In this document: in pieces, positions 13,901 to 25,794 of the stretch | Layout of the letters: each line of letters begins with the position of its first letter | How positions within the stretch are numbered: the stretch's first letter is position 1 | From: Arbacia lixula | Taxonomy: Eukaryota; Echinodermata; Echinoidea; Arbacioida; Arbaciidae | Assembly: GCA_963669155.1 (NCBI GenBank) | Contig: OZ022576.1 | Coordinates: 31,065,835 to 31,129,834, forward strand | DNA length: 64,000 nt | Reading direction: 5' to 3' | Notes under the pieces: model-generated | Seen by the model: the letters and a program-made list of their open reading frames with translations, nothing else | What the model was told of the DNA's origin: nothing | Database searches by the model: none | Made by a program: the position numbers and the translations under genes

Positions 13901-16900
13901 AGAAGATAACACAATAAAAGACAAACTTTAGATTGAATGTTATTTGAACGTTATTATTCCTTCTATATACAGCCCTTAGTTGACCCCTCGTTTGGAGTCT
14001 CTGTGAGGGCAGTCAAGCTGCGACGCCACGTCCAGATGTACCAGTGGGTAGAGCATAGGAGAAACGGATTTGATGATGACATCCAGTACACATACAGTGA
14101 GTTGAACCTAGGAGTTGCATATTATTAAAGACTAAAATGCCATATGGGAGGACACCAACTGCTGTAGCTATTGGTCCAGATTTCTTTGTGTACAACACTT
14201 TTTTTATGCCTCCGCCACGAAGTGGCCGGAGGCATTATGTTTTCGGGTTGTCCGTCCGTCCGTCCGTCCGTCCGTCCGTCCGTCCGTCCGTCCGTCCCGT
14301 CCGTCCCGAATCCGTTTAGGCAATATCTTCAGAACCGTTAAGCAGATTTGCTTCAAACTTGGTACATGTATGTATTGCATGAAACTAATGAAGTGTGTAA
14401 AATTGGGGTCAAATCTGAGTGAGGTCAAAGGTCAAAGGTCAATGAACTTTGTAAAAATTGCCCCAAAATGACCTTTTCCACAATAAATCCAAATCCAAGG
14501 ATGCAATTCTCATTAAACATGGTACAAAGATGGATCACTACTTTGGGATAGACTTGTGACACTTTTGGTAAAATTCCTGAAAGTTCAGAGGTCAAAGGTC
14601 AATGAACTTTGCCAAAATTGACTAGAAATTGCCCCAAACTTTCAAATTTTCACAATAAATCAAAATCCAATGGTGCAATTCCAACCAAACATAGTGAAAC
14701 GATGGATCACTACTTGGGGGTAGACTGGTGACATTGTTGGTGAAATTGCTGGAAGGTCAGAGGTCAAAGGTCAATGAACTTTGCAAAAATTGATATTTTT
14801 CACAATAAACCCAAATCCAAATCCAATGGCGCAATTCTAACCAAACATGATACAGGGATGTATCAACTCATGGAGGTAGACTGGTGAAAGTTTGGGTAAA
14901 ACTCCTGAGAGTTCAAAGGTCAAAGGTTAATGAACTTTTGCCAAAAATTATCTAAAAATTGCATTGAATACAATACTAATGATTCAATTCAAACCAAACA
15001 TAGTACAGAGATGTATCACTTCATGGAGGTAGACTGGTGAAGTTTGGGTAAAATTCCTGAAAGGTCAAAGGTCAATGAACTTCACCTCACATTGGCTAAT
15101 TTTAAACAAACTTGATACAAGGATGGATTTAGACAGACTGGTTAGATTGGAAGTCAAAGAAGTAAGAGGTCAAAAGTCAATGAACATTGCCAAACTTGGC
15201 TAAACTTGAAAAAACAGAATGTGATATTTTCATTTCACATAGGAGCAATGGTATATTGCCCATCAAACATACACATTTTCTGAGAATAGCAAAGAGGCGG
15301 AGGCATATTTATCGACTGCGTGGCAGTCGAATTGCTCTAGTTTTGATATGTTTTGCAGACTTTATTTTCCATATCATCCAAATCTAATGGCACAATTCTA
15401 ACCAAACATGGTACAGAGATGTATCACTTCATGGAGGAAGACTGGTGAAAATTTGGGTAAAACTCCTGAGAGTTCAAAGGTCAAAGGTTAATGAACTTTT
15501 GCCAAAAATTATCTAAAAATTGCCCCCAAAGTGATATTTTTCAAAATATATCCAAATCCAGTGGAGCAATACCAACCAAACATGGTGCAAAGATGGATCA
15601 CTACTAGACTGATTTTTTGGTGAAATTTCTCAAAGGTCAGGGATCAAAGGTCAATGAACTTTGCCAAAATTGGCTAAAACTTGCCCCCAAATAGATATTT
15701 TTCACATTGAATCCAATACTAATGATTCAATTCAAACCAAACGTACTACAGAGATTTATCATTTCATGGAGGTAGACTGGTGAAGTTTGGGTAAATTTCT
15801 TAAAGGTCAAAGGTCAATGATCTTCACCCAAAATTGGCTAATTTTAAACAAACTTGATACAATGATGGATTGAGACAGACTGGTTACATTGGAAGTCAAA
15901 GAAGTAAGAGGTCAAAAGTCAATGAACATTTCCAAACTTGGCTAAACTTGAAAAAACAGAATGTGATATTTTCATTTCACATAGGAGCAATGGTACATTG
16001 CCCACCAAACATACACATTTTCTGAGAATAGCAAAGAGGCGGAGGCATATTTATCGACTGCTTGGCAGTCAAATTGCTCTAGTTCAATTGGGTGATTAAT
16101 TATTTTGTGTGGATTTTGTAATTGCTAGCAGTAATTGTTCATCCAAATTAAAATAAATTTTGTCCATGTCTCTACTTTAGTTATAACACACACATCATTA
16201 TATTCCATTATACAACAGACCTGAGCAACTCTCTTCACCCCATTTAGCCCTTCCAGTGATAAATTAAATGCTGCGCAATAAATTTACAAGTATGTGTATT
16301 ATTGGTGACAGAGTGCATATCTGGCACACAACAGTTAATAGATAGAGTTTATTCATGTCTACACACTTCATAAAACACACACCCAGTATGTATGAAATTA
16401 TTTTATTCCAGGTGGGTGCCTACTGAATAATTTCAATGATTTTTTGTGGTTGATTATATGTCATCAGCTTTTTGTTTTCTCTTTTATCCTCTTGTTTGAT
16501 TTCAGCCAAGGAGTGGAGGGCTGAGATAATAGACAGTGACACATTTGCAAATGCAGCCAGGCACACAAATAAAAAGTAAGATTAATATGTTGAATTGTTT
16601 TTTCTTTAGGAATCTAAATTGTTGCTTCCTTGTGATGCTAAAAAAGGGTTGCCATTGTCAGCAAGGTATTGCTACTCTATACCCTAAATAGACAGTTTTC
16701 ACACCATAAATTTAGATGCTGAATTGAATTTGGGCAGATTCATTTCAATTTTCAGTACACTTTATCCATGTGTTTATTTGTCCCAGCACCCTCTATCTAC
16801 TCCCCACTATTGTCCCCATTTGTTCAAATTGGGGAGTTCTGTACCTCTGTGCAAGCAACCACACATCTTTGCATGCTGTTGTCTCACTACTGTCCTATAG

Positions 16901-19900
16901 TAGGACAACCAAAGTCTTGCTACACATTAACCATTTGAAACATGACAAGATGAAGCATCGCAGACTCACATCTCTGTCCTTGTGGTCAAGTACAGGCCAA
17001 TGAACATGTCTTAACCCAGTGTGCTTATGATATGGCCATACTCTTCACTAGCCCACATTGAAGACCCCCAACTAGTGACATACGGTACTTCACCAACTGC
17101 CAATTTTGACTGCTTAGTTGACATATACAAGATGATAAAAAACATTTAAATGCCGAGGGGGAGCTCATCCCTCTATGTGGACTACCTTGTGCTTACCTGG
17201 ACCTTACCTTGACTAATTTTTTTCCAGATTTTGACCTCCACTGTACTTGTACTGTATCAATGACATTCCACAGCATGGGTATAAGATTATCAATGCATAT
17301 CACAAACAGAAATATCACATCCTAACTTCTCTTATAATACAGATAATGATAATTATAACCTGATTTTATATAATGCATTTTTGTTATGTGTTGCCATCCG
17401 GATGGCTTGTTTGTTGCCATGGCTTTAGCTGTAGTCAGGGATACGAGCTATTGAGCAGAAATATATATTCCTGCCAGCTAACCATTATCTACCGGTAGAC
17501 ATAGGTTAAGAAGGGCATGTATGAGCCAAACAGCTTGTCCAATGATGTACGCAACAGGCCGGGATCGAACCAAGATCTTTCTGTGAGAGTCAAGAGCTCT
17601 AACTACAATGCTACACTGTTATCATTGCCAATCTATTTTAACTGCTCTTATGATACACATCAGACTCATTTAACCCTTTCAGGGGCAGGTTTAATGAAGC
17701 CCTATGGGATTTGTGTGAATTACTCATGAATAAATTCACACATGACACATGAAGTGTCAGATCCACTTTAATAGGCAAGGGATCAGTAACAGCTTATGCA
17801 TGCATTTTTCTCGCCAGGCATTTGTCTGTGATGGGTACAACGTTTGTGGCCATCAGGGCATACCTGGGGAACTTCCAGCTGAAGGAGGCCCTCAAGGAGA
17901 AGATAGAGAACTTTGAGCCCTACATCCCAGAGAATCCATCCCCGGATGCCAAGATCAAGTACCACAACGGCTTCTTCTACTCCTCTGTAGAGCCCACCAG
18001 GCCAATGGTATGTCCTGTGCATGTGATCATTCTGGTTTATCTTAAATAGATTACAGATGCATGACGTCATTTGAGCATGTTGTCAAGACGACTGGTTCTA
18101 AATTATGTAGATAAAGCAACTAGTGGTGATCATAGCGTGAGCTCTCATTAGAAGTACCAGATATGCGCTTGCTGGACAATGTTTGACAATGAAATTTTCG
18201 CTTGATTGATGATGTATAGAACCAGAAGTCTGGATTTGGTTGAATTTCAGTGATTTTACAATTTTGAGATGATGCCTTCCTGATATCCCAACATCCAGCT
18301 AGAATGGAATCAATGGTCATGGCAGAACTGTGCTCCATTGAGATAAGGTCGAGCAGTCTTTGCTAGTACTACCCCTCATGTTGAATGCATAGCGTGGTAA
18401 ACTTTTTTCTTTTATTTGCTTTTTACTGACTTCATGTTCATGTTCTTTGTATAGATTGGAGATGTGAGAGTCACATTCAGCTATGCTGGTGTGAGTGGAC
18501 CAGATGATGATCCACTTGGCCCACCTAACAAGGTAAGCAAGATTTTATTTGTCTTATATGTTGGTATCATGTACCCAGGGTAGCTCCCTCAATGATTGAA
18601 CTCTTAGGTTCCAGAGGGCACCGTGTTGACATTTTGACAAGATAAAGAAACAAATAAAAATCTATGTCAAGATGAATTTACAAGATAATTATGAAAACAG
18701 CACATTGATACATCCTTTTAAAAAATCAAAAGACTCATAATTATACCTAGGTGTCTACAAATATGCAAATATTGGAAAAGATAAAAATGATTAAATTGAA
18801 TTGAAACAAAATGTTATGTGATCTTTCTGATAGCTGAACTGTAGATCCTTGCCAACTTGTGTGTGGCACAGACACCGTCTTCTCTTAAATGAAATCCTTT
18901 TATGTGTTTTCCCTTTTCCGGCGACAGGTCAGCATTATTGCCAAACAGGCTGGCGCCATCTTGACTGGCTATACAGACCCCAGGGGGGACACCAGGGAGA
19001 TGGTGCAAATAGGGGAGCGATCCGCAGAGGTAAGGTCCTTGACTCATTTGTGACACCTTGGAGCATCAACCTATTATGATGTCACCAATAAAGGTGTGTA
19101 GAGCTCTCTTCAGGAATGGCTTTGTATGTGGGGAAAAAGGAGACTACCGGATATTTGGCAGGGAAAGATCTCATTTGCATGCGCTTTTGTAGGCAGACAA
19201 ATGTTTGTTGCTTATAAAGTTCGCACATAATATTATGTTCTCTGGAAGTTTGCACATGGTCTCCATACCACCTGAAATCAACACTGATGAGAGCGGTGGA
19301 GATATGTAAAAAAAAAAAAATAATGATAATAAGCAGGGTTGGGGGGGGGGGGGGGGGCTTCCTATCATTTGAATAAAGAAAACAATGAAGGTGGTCTGTT
19401 TCTTCATTGAACCCAAATCATGGTGTGTTGTTTTGACAGTCTTTGTTTTGTCACTATTTTGTTGCCTGTAACCTTTGATGTACTAAGATGCTGCTCTTTG
19501 GGATTTGTGTACATTTATTATTTGTGCCAGAATACATCAGCAGCACTTAAAGAATTGAATGACTGTATAAATATAAGGAAAACGGCTAGAAAACAGGGAA
19601 CGTTATAGGAAAAGGCTCTTGAGGTTGACTATGGAAAGCTACCTTGAAGAATTACTCTCCCAAAAGCGCGAACGCTGTCCTGGAGAGGGCTGTGCTGTGG
19701 TGCGTGCTGTTGGTGATGTGCTGCTGGTGAAGTGATGGTGGTTGTTCGCCGTGCACTAAGTACAATGTGCAGGGTGCAGTGTGCAGGTGGTGCATGCAAA
19801 GTAGTTAGGACTCTATGAAAAGATGAGTGTCTGTTTTTGCAAAAACAGATACAAAAGGACTGTTTTGAAACTCACAGTAGGAGGAAGTGTGATTCATGCC

Positions 19901-21829
19901 TTCTGGATACCAGATATCATTACAAATAACATTGCTTTTATACTATGCCAGCTCTTCATTATTAAACTGACCACCACCATGAGCTAGATCATAAACCAAC
20001 CAACAAACCATTCAAATATCCATGTTGGAATTCACAAGGTGGATATCTGGGTCTTAATCTTACAGTATAAAGAGAATGTGAGTACTCAACTAAAGACTCT
20101 GCTTGCTACTTTCTGAATGGTACACAATGGCTCATTATATCGTCCATTCAATAGCAGATCACTGCTTATCAATGGTTATCAGCCTGTCCAGTTGATGTCA
20201 AAGAAACAGGATGTACAGGTTCAATAGCTAGTTACTTGAACCACTAGGATACAACTTCGTACAACAATGTAGATCCACTAGCTATCAAATGTGTATATTC
20301 TGTTGCTAGTAAGCTCTTTCTGGCCACGCTTTAGCTGAACACTTTGCTAAACATAACAAAAAACGTGACTGAAAAATGGACGTCTTTCCTACTAAGTCAT
20401 TATGGATGGATACTTTGCATTTTTTTTTTTTTTTTATAATATATTAGGAAATCTGTCAATCAAAGTATGGTCTGGAGATAATATTAATGAACTAGTAAAA
20501 CCTTCCCTTGATTTTGCTGATGACTCAAGAGTACTGTGTATGTTCCTTTTACTGTCTTGCTTCTATTACTGTTGGTACTTTGTTTCATTATGTCTTCATC
20601 TCTTCAATGTATTTTAGGTACATTTATAGAAACATGAATAAGATTTATTGGATCTAAATGACTCCCAAGCCCTGTGCATGTTTGTAAGGCAGTGTAGATT
20701 CCTTTGCTCATAATACTTGCCATGTTTGTGTATTAGGACATGATTCTAAAACACCTGAATCTGACTGAATCTCTGCTGGCTGCCTGGATCTGAATAACTT
20801 CATATTACCATGTATGTTTTCAGGTTATTTTATGTCTAGATTCCTCTGCTTATAATACTTGAATTTGCGCTGTGTGTGCATTTGTAGGCCATGATTCTGA
20901 AGCACCTGAATCTGACTGAATCTCTGACGTGGTCTCTCAGGATTGGTGGCTGGCTGATGATGTTTCTGGGCTTCTCTTTCATGAGACTCATTGTCTTCTA
21001 CATGAGTAAGTGTTCAATCCACAAACTGTCATGGTATACATGTTACCTTGCTATTTGATCAAATGTTCATGTTGTCTGCAAGGAAAAGCCGATATGGGGC
21101 TAATTTACTCTAGAAAATTCACTCTAAACAGCATTTTTGGAAAATAATGATTTGTCATTCCACCATTTACACTTGTCTAAAAAAAGATGTGAAGTTTGAC
21201 TTTCTGGTGTTGTCATATATCCATTGTTACGCCCGCTAAAGCAACCTCACTTTAATGAGACCTTCACTGGTCTGACACTGTCTAGCAGGCTGGTGTCAGA
21301 CACTCCTAATGAGAGTCCTCGTTATGATCACTGCTGTTTGCTCTACCCTCATGATTCAGAAGCACATCATGTCTTAGCAACATGCATATCAATCCAATTC
21401 AATAATGGTTTATTAATTAAAACATGCATGACTGAAAATGCAAGCTGAAATGTACATGACTTTGACATTGTAAATGCATTAATAATGTTAACCTCTATTT
21501 TAAAAAAAGTGCAGTTACTACTATCTTCATGATGACATTAATGAGGTTACAAGATGCTCATTAGCTGATGAATTCTTTTAATTTTTGTTTTCTTTACTTT
21601 TCTTTCCCCAACAGTGGACTTGATACCGCCACTCCGGCAGATCGCAGCCTTTGGCCTGACCAACTTCAGCCTCTGTATCTCGTTCTCCCTGGCTTTATTC
21701 TCTGCCTCATTATTATACTTAGTCATTAATCCATTTAAAATGTGTGTAATGATGACAGTTGCATTGCTCCCTCTAATCATCATTTCCCTAAGACAAAGAC
21801 TATCAAGGAAAAGCGATTTAAAGTTATAA
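10920..21829 (+). CDS. TMEM43: TMEM43 (LUMA), inner nuclear membrane/ER protein
   Basis: Ten exons: 10920-11009, 12440-12613, 13544-13678, 13973-14096, 16506-16575, 17818-18007, 18455-18532, 18928-19029, 20888-21005, 21615-21829. All junctions are GT-AG and in phase (1296 nt, 431 aa; human protein about 400 aa). The first membrane segment is at ~67-86 ([20 protein letters not shown]). A long lumenal region carries family motifs [32 protein letters not shown] and [16 protein letters not shown] [13 protein letters not shown]-terminal membrane segments lie at ~341-360, 372-396 and 398-418, and the tail is basic ([12 protein letters not shown]). Family knowledge: TMEM43 interacts with emerin/lamins and sits in the nuclear envelope and ER; human missense changes cause arrhythmogenic cardiomyopathy. 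The N-terminus (30 residues from exon 1) is the least certain part. Introns 1 and 8 contain partial exon duplicates. Confidence 0.93.
11572..11850 (+). pseudogene. Decayed duplicate of TMEM43 exon 2, interrupted by an insertion
   Basis: The left part (ATTGACTTGT ... GGGCACGCACTATGCAGGTT, then TTGGGTGCAT) matches the intron/exon-2 boundary at 12415-12482 (ATTGACTTGT ... GGCATGCACAATGCTGG, TTGGGTGCGT). The right part (GGTGCATCCGTGCTACCCC ... CACCAGGAGAGGGGAACC) matches the continuation in exon 2. Between them sits a 148-bp element. The reading frame is broken and the acceptor is lost, so it is a relic. Confidence 0.7.
11641..11788 (+). mobile_element. 148-bp insertion with GGTGCAT target-site duplication
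   Basis: Begins AGACAGGAAAAACTGTCT and ends near GATTTTTTGGTCTAATTTA. GGTGCAT flanks both sides (11634-11640 and 11789-11795). Removing the insert and one flank copy restores a continuous match to TMEM43 exon 2. Related copies are at 35914-36044 (near full length) and 9951-10000 (3' half). No coding capacity; a short non-autonomous element. Confidence 0.75.
11984..12376 (+). repeat. 385-bp dispersed repeat, copy 2
   Basis: Same family and orientation as 2590-2977. It ends about 60 bases before the acceptor of TMEM43 exon 2, so it supplies part of the distal intron-1 sequence. Confidence 0.75.
13279..13448 (+). repeat. Two-copy 82-85 bp tandem duplication
   Basis: The block starting TTGCACTAATAACTAGG and ending CTCATATGATACTC occurs twice back to back. 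The copies are identical except for one AAC triplet fewer in the second (ACAACAACAACAA run). It lies in TMEM43 intron 2. The near identity suggests a recent event. Confidence 0.9.
14207..16086 (+). mobile_element. Composite GTCCGTCC/AGGTCA repeat element
   Basis: Located in TMEM43 intron 4. It opens with TGCCTCCGCCACGAAGTGGC and a (TCCG)n tract (about 14250-14306). It continues as imperfect ~150-160 bp internal repeats, each with AGGTCAAAGGTCAATGAAC, ACCAAACATGGTAC and ATGTATCACT-like words. It closes with GAGGCGGAGGCATATTTATC, GACTGC and AATTGCTCTAGTT. The closing block occurs twice (15292-15344 and 16035-16086), so a 5'-truncated second copy is joined to the first. The ends TGCCTCCGCC/GGCGGAGGCA are inverted. 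No transposase is encoded; a non-autonomous element is most likely. Confidence 0.85.
17555..17628 (-). repeat. tRNA-derived SINE head
   Basis: On the minus strand it has a B box GGTTCGATCCC (17561-17571 on plus) and an A-box-like TAGTTAGAGCTC (17594-17605) at tRNA-like spacing. The acceptor stem does not pair convincingly, so it is read as a SINE or tRNA pseudogene rather than a working tRNA gene. It lies in TMEM43 intron 5. Confidence 0.55.
18085..18345 (+). repeat. Dispersed repeat family, copy in TMEM43 intron 6
   Basis: Contains GATCATAGCGTGAGCTCTCA, TTAGAAG and a later ATGGTCATGGCAGAAC segment shared with 545-660 and 52215-52270. Its left portion resembles, inverted, 21230-21345 in intron 9. 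Confidence 0.5.
19335..19360 (+). repeat. Poly-G tract
   Basis: A run of about 20 guanines (TTGGGGGGGG...GCTTC) in TMEM43 intron 8. It can form stacked G structures and is likely length-polymorphic or misassembled. Confidence 0.85.
20690..20800 (+). other. Partial duplicate of TMEM43 exon 9, open to its own stop
   Basis: About 151 bp upstream of exon 9 the same order recurs: TAGATTCCTTTGCTCATAAT, ACTTG, a TATTAG acceptor-like end, then a copy of the exon start from 20737. Read in the exon-9 frame it gives [13 protein letters not shown] and then diverges to LAAWI and a TGA at 20791-20793. Over the matching codons there is one replacement (A to D) and two silent changes. It may be a dead duplicate or an alternative terminal exon that would truncate the protein before its C-terminal membrane segments. 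Confidence 0.65.
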
Positions 21830-23744
21830 ATATAACTATATAACACCATTCCTCCAGTAGACTTTTGATTTGTATTCAAGTATGTTTTGTCAGTATTTAT
21901 TTTTCTAATTCTTTCTAATTCTAATTTTTCTTCTGATTCTTTGGTGAAAGCTTATTTTGTCCTGAATTTTTGTAGCAAAGGGTTTCATTAACATTGTTAA
22001 ATCATATCATATTTTGGAGAGAACCGATAGCTTCATGTTTTTAAGTTGCTATAGATATTTTCAATCTAAAAGTCATATTTTTCTAGAACAGTAAAGAATA
22101 GTAAGAGCTTACAATTGGAACTGTTTTTGTGTGTTGCAAGGATGAAGCAAGTCATTCACGAGGAATGTGTATGGCAATGAGACTGTTCAGTGTGGAAAAA
22201 ATCACAAACTATCACGATCTCTTGTAAAGAAAAAGAGACAAATTATGTTCACTTCCCCAGTACATCATAGTGGATTAATTTCTTTCTCGTAATTCGTTTT
22301 CCTTGAACTGTCTTTGATTGTTGTCCAAAAGGCCAAAGGTTGAAAATTTGTCCTTTGAATTATGTGTGTCCATTTTCTGCATGGATCACCCGCACACCTT
22401 GAGTTTTTACTGGTATATATAGAACTTTAAACCACACTCAACACCGTTGTGTAAGACTGCCCTCTTGTGCCAAAGGATGTAACAATGCTGTCGGTTCACA
22501 ACTGCTCTACGTGCCTTTATAATTTACCCTTGATGTGTCATTGAGGCACCAGAAATATACAGCATTCCCACAAAGCAAAGGTTGATCTTGGAGAAAATGA
22601 GTTTCATGCAGAATATAAGAACAATACATGTAGCTGCAAAAACTTTCTTCTCGATTTCAATTCCCCAAAACAGAGAGGAAAGATTCCTCGTTAATCCTTC
22701 AGATAAATAATAATTGTTCTGCACAGATCATATCCCTTCTGAAAGCAACCCTGTCACTTGAAAGGTAATGACTCATACAGATACTTGTAGGACTAGTGAA
22801 GATTGCAGATTGTTCAGTTATTCCCATTTATCTTTCAATGTCTTCCAAAAGCAAAGTTATTTGATTTTTTATGTATAGTGTGAGCAATATTTTTGTCTAA
22901 GAGAGCTTTTCATTTTACACTTGTATGCATGTGCCATATTTCAAATGGTGACACTTAGAATGCAGCATGTTTCATTTTCACGCAATTGTGTTTTCCAAAA
23001 ACTTCAATTACATTTAATACAATATTTTATCCAGCATGGTGCTGCATGTATCTTTAATTTTGAGCAGAATGAAAACCATGCTGACTCACGGAATCAGTTT
23101 GAAATAGAAAATCCAGAGAGTATGAGAACAATCTGACATACCTGTTTAATGGGGAGTTTGTGACTTCTTTGGAAAATCATGAATCATAGCACTGAATACT
23201 GATCATGAACCTTCATGTGCAATGCATAAATGAAACAATAGCCAGTCTATGTTGAATTGACAGAGCAAGATTCTAGGTTCAGTAACTTAAGTTCTTCAGT
23301 TCAAATGTTTTTTCTTTGTATTATATATGATGATATAGGCTGATTACATTGTACAACATGGACATCAATTTTCCTTATTTTGATCGTTTCTTTCAAGAAT
23401 TCAGTTTTAATTCTATAATCGTAGGTTAGGTTTAGGATCAGGGCTAAAAAATGGTTAGGATTAGGGAAGGGAAGTGTTTAGTGAGGCAAGTATGTGATTT
23501 TATGGCCCAAAAGTTGAAAAGTAAAAATGATCTTGCAAGGCAACTGTCAGCTACAACGCAGGCTGTTAAGTATATGTCTCCAGTGAAGTATAAATTTCCT
23601 CAAACGTTTCATACTCTGTTCTTTGATTTTCTCCCTTCTCTGTCAACCCAACATGATCATGTGACTGGATGGACATTTTAGCATTAAAAATATTTGTACT
23701 CCCATAGGAATGCCTTGATTAATTTATCAAACAAATATTCATTT
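21830..23744. other. TMEM43 3' UTR and downstream gene-free DNA
   Basis: AT-rich sequence with no supported exons. No canonical AATAAA was identified in the first kilobase after the TMEM43 stop, so the transcript end is not placed. Confidence 0.5.
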
Positions 23745-23945
23745 TACAAAGAAATTTTAGGCATACACCCAGTAGTAAGGATAGCGTGCTCCATCCTGTA
23801 AATGAACGAAAAAACAAGTCAGACAAAAATCTTGGAACCAGACGGGATTTGAACCTGCAGTCTACTGCTTACCGGGCAGCGACTTAACCACGCAAGCTAT
23901 TTCTAGTTCACGGGTCAAGACACGACAACATGGAAACAAATACCC
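23745..23945 (-). mobile_element. tRNA-derived SINE
   Basis: On the minus strand the tRNA-like head (plus 23835-23914) has a B box GGTTCAAATCC (23845-23855) and an upstream GCGTGGTTAAGTCGCTGCC A-box-like region. The tail continues through TTTTTGTCTGACTTG, CATTTACAGGATGGAGCACG and CTACTGGGTGTATGCC. The tail recurs without the full head at 24040-24155, and in diverged form at 43750-43815. Confidence 0.7.
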
Positions 23946-24039
23946 GAAAGAGTCTCATTTCATCTGACTCATTAATATTCATGAGTAGTCCGCCATAGGG
24001 ACAATTCGGCTCAATTTTAGTGAAAGGGCTTTCTGGGGT

Positions 24040-24155
24040 AATTTCAATTTACAAAGAAATTTTAGGCATACACCCAGTATTAAGGATAGCGTGCTCCATC
24101 CTGTAAATGAACGAAAAACAAGTCAGACAAAAATCTTGGAACCAGACGGGATTTG
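24040..24155 (-). mobile_element. Truncated SINE copy
   Basis: Nearly identical to the tail of the 23745 copy over about 110 bp, but stops at GACGGGATTTGAA, inside the B box. Together the two form a partial tandem duplication. Confidence 0.7.
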
Positions 24156-24329
24156 AATATATTCATTTGTATTATGAATCTTGTCTTTTATTATTGATAA
24201 AGATGTAGTATGTTTATATGTGTGGAAGTATCTACAGAAACAGGACATTGCTTGTAACCAAACTCACAAAGTGTTGTGATCCCTGAAGCACTTTTATAGA
24301 AAAGACATTACCTTTTTCATGGACTGGTA

Positions 24330-24730
24330 ACCTTAAAGATATGGTATCTCTCTTGTAGGTAAAAAAAGAAGAAGATATTTTGCGAAAAGTAAAAAACACA
24401 GAAAATGGAAGAAGATACTGTACCAGAACTTCCCTCCCCAAATTAGAATTGGAAACTGGCTTTCAGTGAAATTAAAGCAATCGCTGGAGTTTGGGGAGGT
24501 GTTGGGCGGGTCGGAAGAAATTTTCAGCCTAGAGACCAAAGACCGCTGTGCGCTATGGTCCACATTGATGCGCTCTACAGTGCATGTGTTCAATGGGAGC
24601 ATCGCGCGCTGACAGGGACAATACAATTATGAATGTAGGCTATGGTTGGTGCGTTTCAAATGTAAACAAGCATAGCTTTTCACTTTTCCTGGAGATGTTC
24701 GTGAAGTTATGACTGAGATTGCATACAAAT
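24330..24730 (+). repeat. Dispersed ~400-bp repeat, copy 1
   Basis: Collinear with 42960-43390: GAATTGGAAACTGGCTTTCA / GAACTGGAAATTGTCTTTAA, then AGAGACCAAAGACCGC / AGAGACCGCAGTAGCGC, CTCTACAGTGCATGTGTT / CTCTATGCAGTGATGTGTT and TATGAATGTAGGCTATGG / TATGAATGTAGAATATGG. No long ORF. Part of it recurs inverted at 2978-3130. Confidence 0.65.
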
Positions 24731-25794
24731 TCATGTTATCGTTAGGGTTCACTGCGAATTCCCTCCGAGTTTCACGAATTTTGCAAATGGGACACCCTGT
24801 CTTTAATAGGAGCCAATATTGATATACTTTCTTTTTGCTTATGAATTGATACCCATAAAGCTACAGTGTACACAACTTGATTATTTTTGTATTGGCTTCA
24901 TCACTGTGATGAAAGCTGAAGTTGTATTGTAGGTGAACATGCTACATTGATACTGCGTGAAGAAAATCAAAACTGAAATATTTCTCCATTGCTCAGATTT
25001 GACATGCACACATCAGTATTAACAATTAGTTCAGTGCTTTGCCTCAAACTTTGGTTTTATGGATTAAGGAATCTCACTCCCATGTGGAAAGAAAAGGGAA
25101 CATTTTGTTAGGTGGGTCGCTTGAAAAATGAACTCCGTTACCAATGGAGAGGATAGTGCCTTTATACCACATGCAACCTTTCATGCAGTGAGTACTTCAG
25201 TGTGACTCTCTTGCTATGTGTCACTTTACTGGGTTCCTATGCAGTATGCTGAGTAGGAAGACGGGAAATTGCTGCTTCCTATGTGGGGGTTTCGAGGCCT
25301 GAAATTTGTGAGATCGCATCTGTGCAATCATATTTAGCTAGTTCTGTTTAAAATCAGAAATATTAGTATGATGCATGATTGTACAACCATACAATGGACA
25401 GTATGTACAGCAAATCAGGTTTGAGTTAAAATCACAGTTTCAACGTTGATGCTTGTTTGCAGGAAAATGATTGCTTCTCTCTTTAAGTAGCAGAGGTCCA
25501 AGTAAAAGTATCGATGCTGTCTTTTCAAGTTTAGGAGACTTTGACATTTTCAGTGCCTCCACTTCACTTTATTTGTGGATTGTTTATATAGTTTCTTTAA
25601 TATGATAGATACATGTATCATGTGAGGTTTCTGATTGTTTATACTTTATTTTGTATAGGTTGATTGTGAACCACCGTCCTGAGACGACCACCTTACATTA
25701 TCATTTTGTGCAATGCTTAGAAGGCTGACAATTAGATTACCATAACACATGCTCAGATGACAATTGTTCTGTGGTTGAGCTTGTACACAAGTCC

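Noticed and set aside
17555..17628. Functional tRNA gene
   Set aside because: Internal promoter boxes are present but the acceptor stem and cloverleaf do not pair well; a SINE head or tRNA pseudogene is more likely.
23425..23467. TTAGG/TTAGGG-like words suggesting interstitial telomere repeat
   Set aside because: Only a few degenerate units (GGTTAGGTTTAGG, GGTTAGGATTAGGG), not enough for a telomeric tract.
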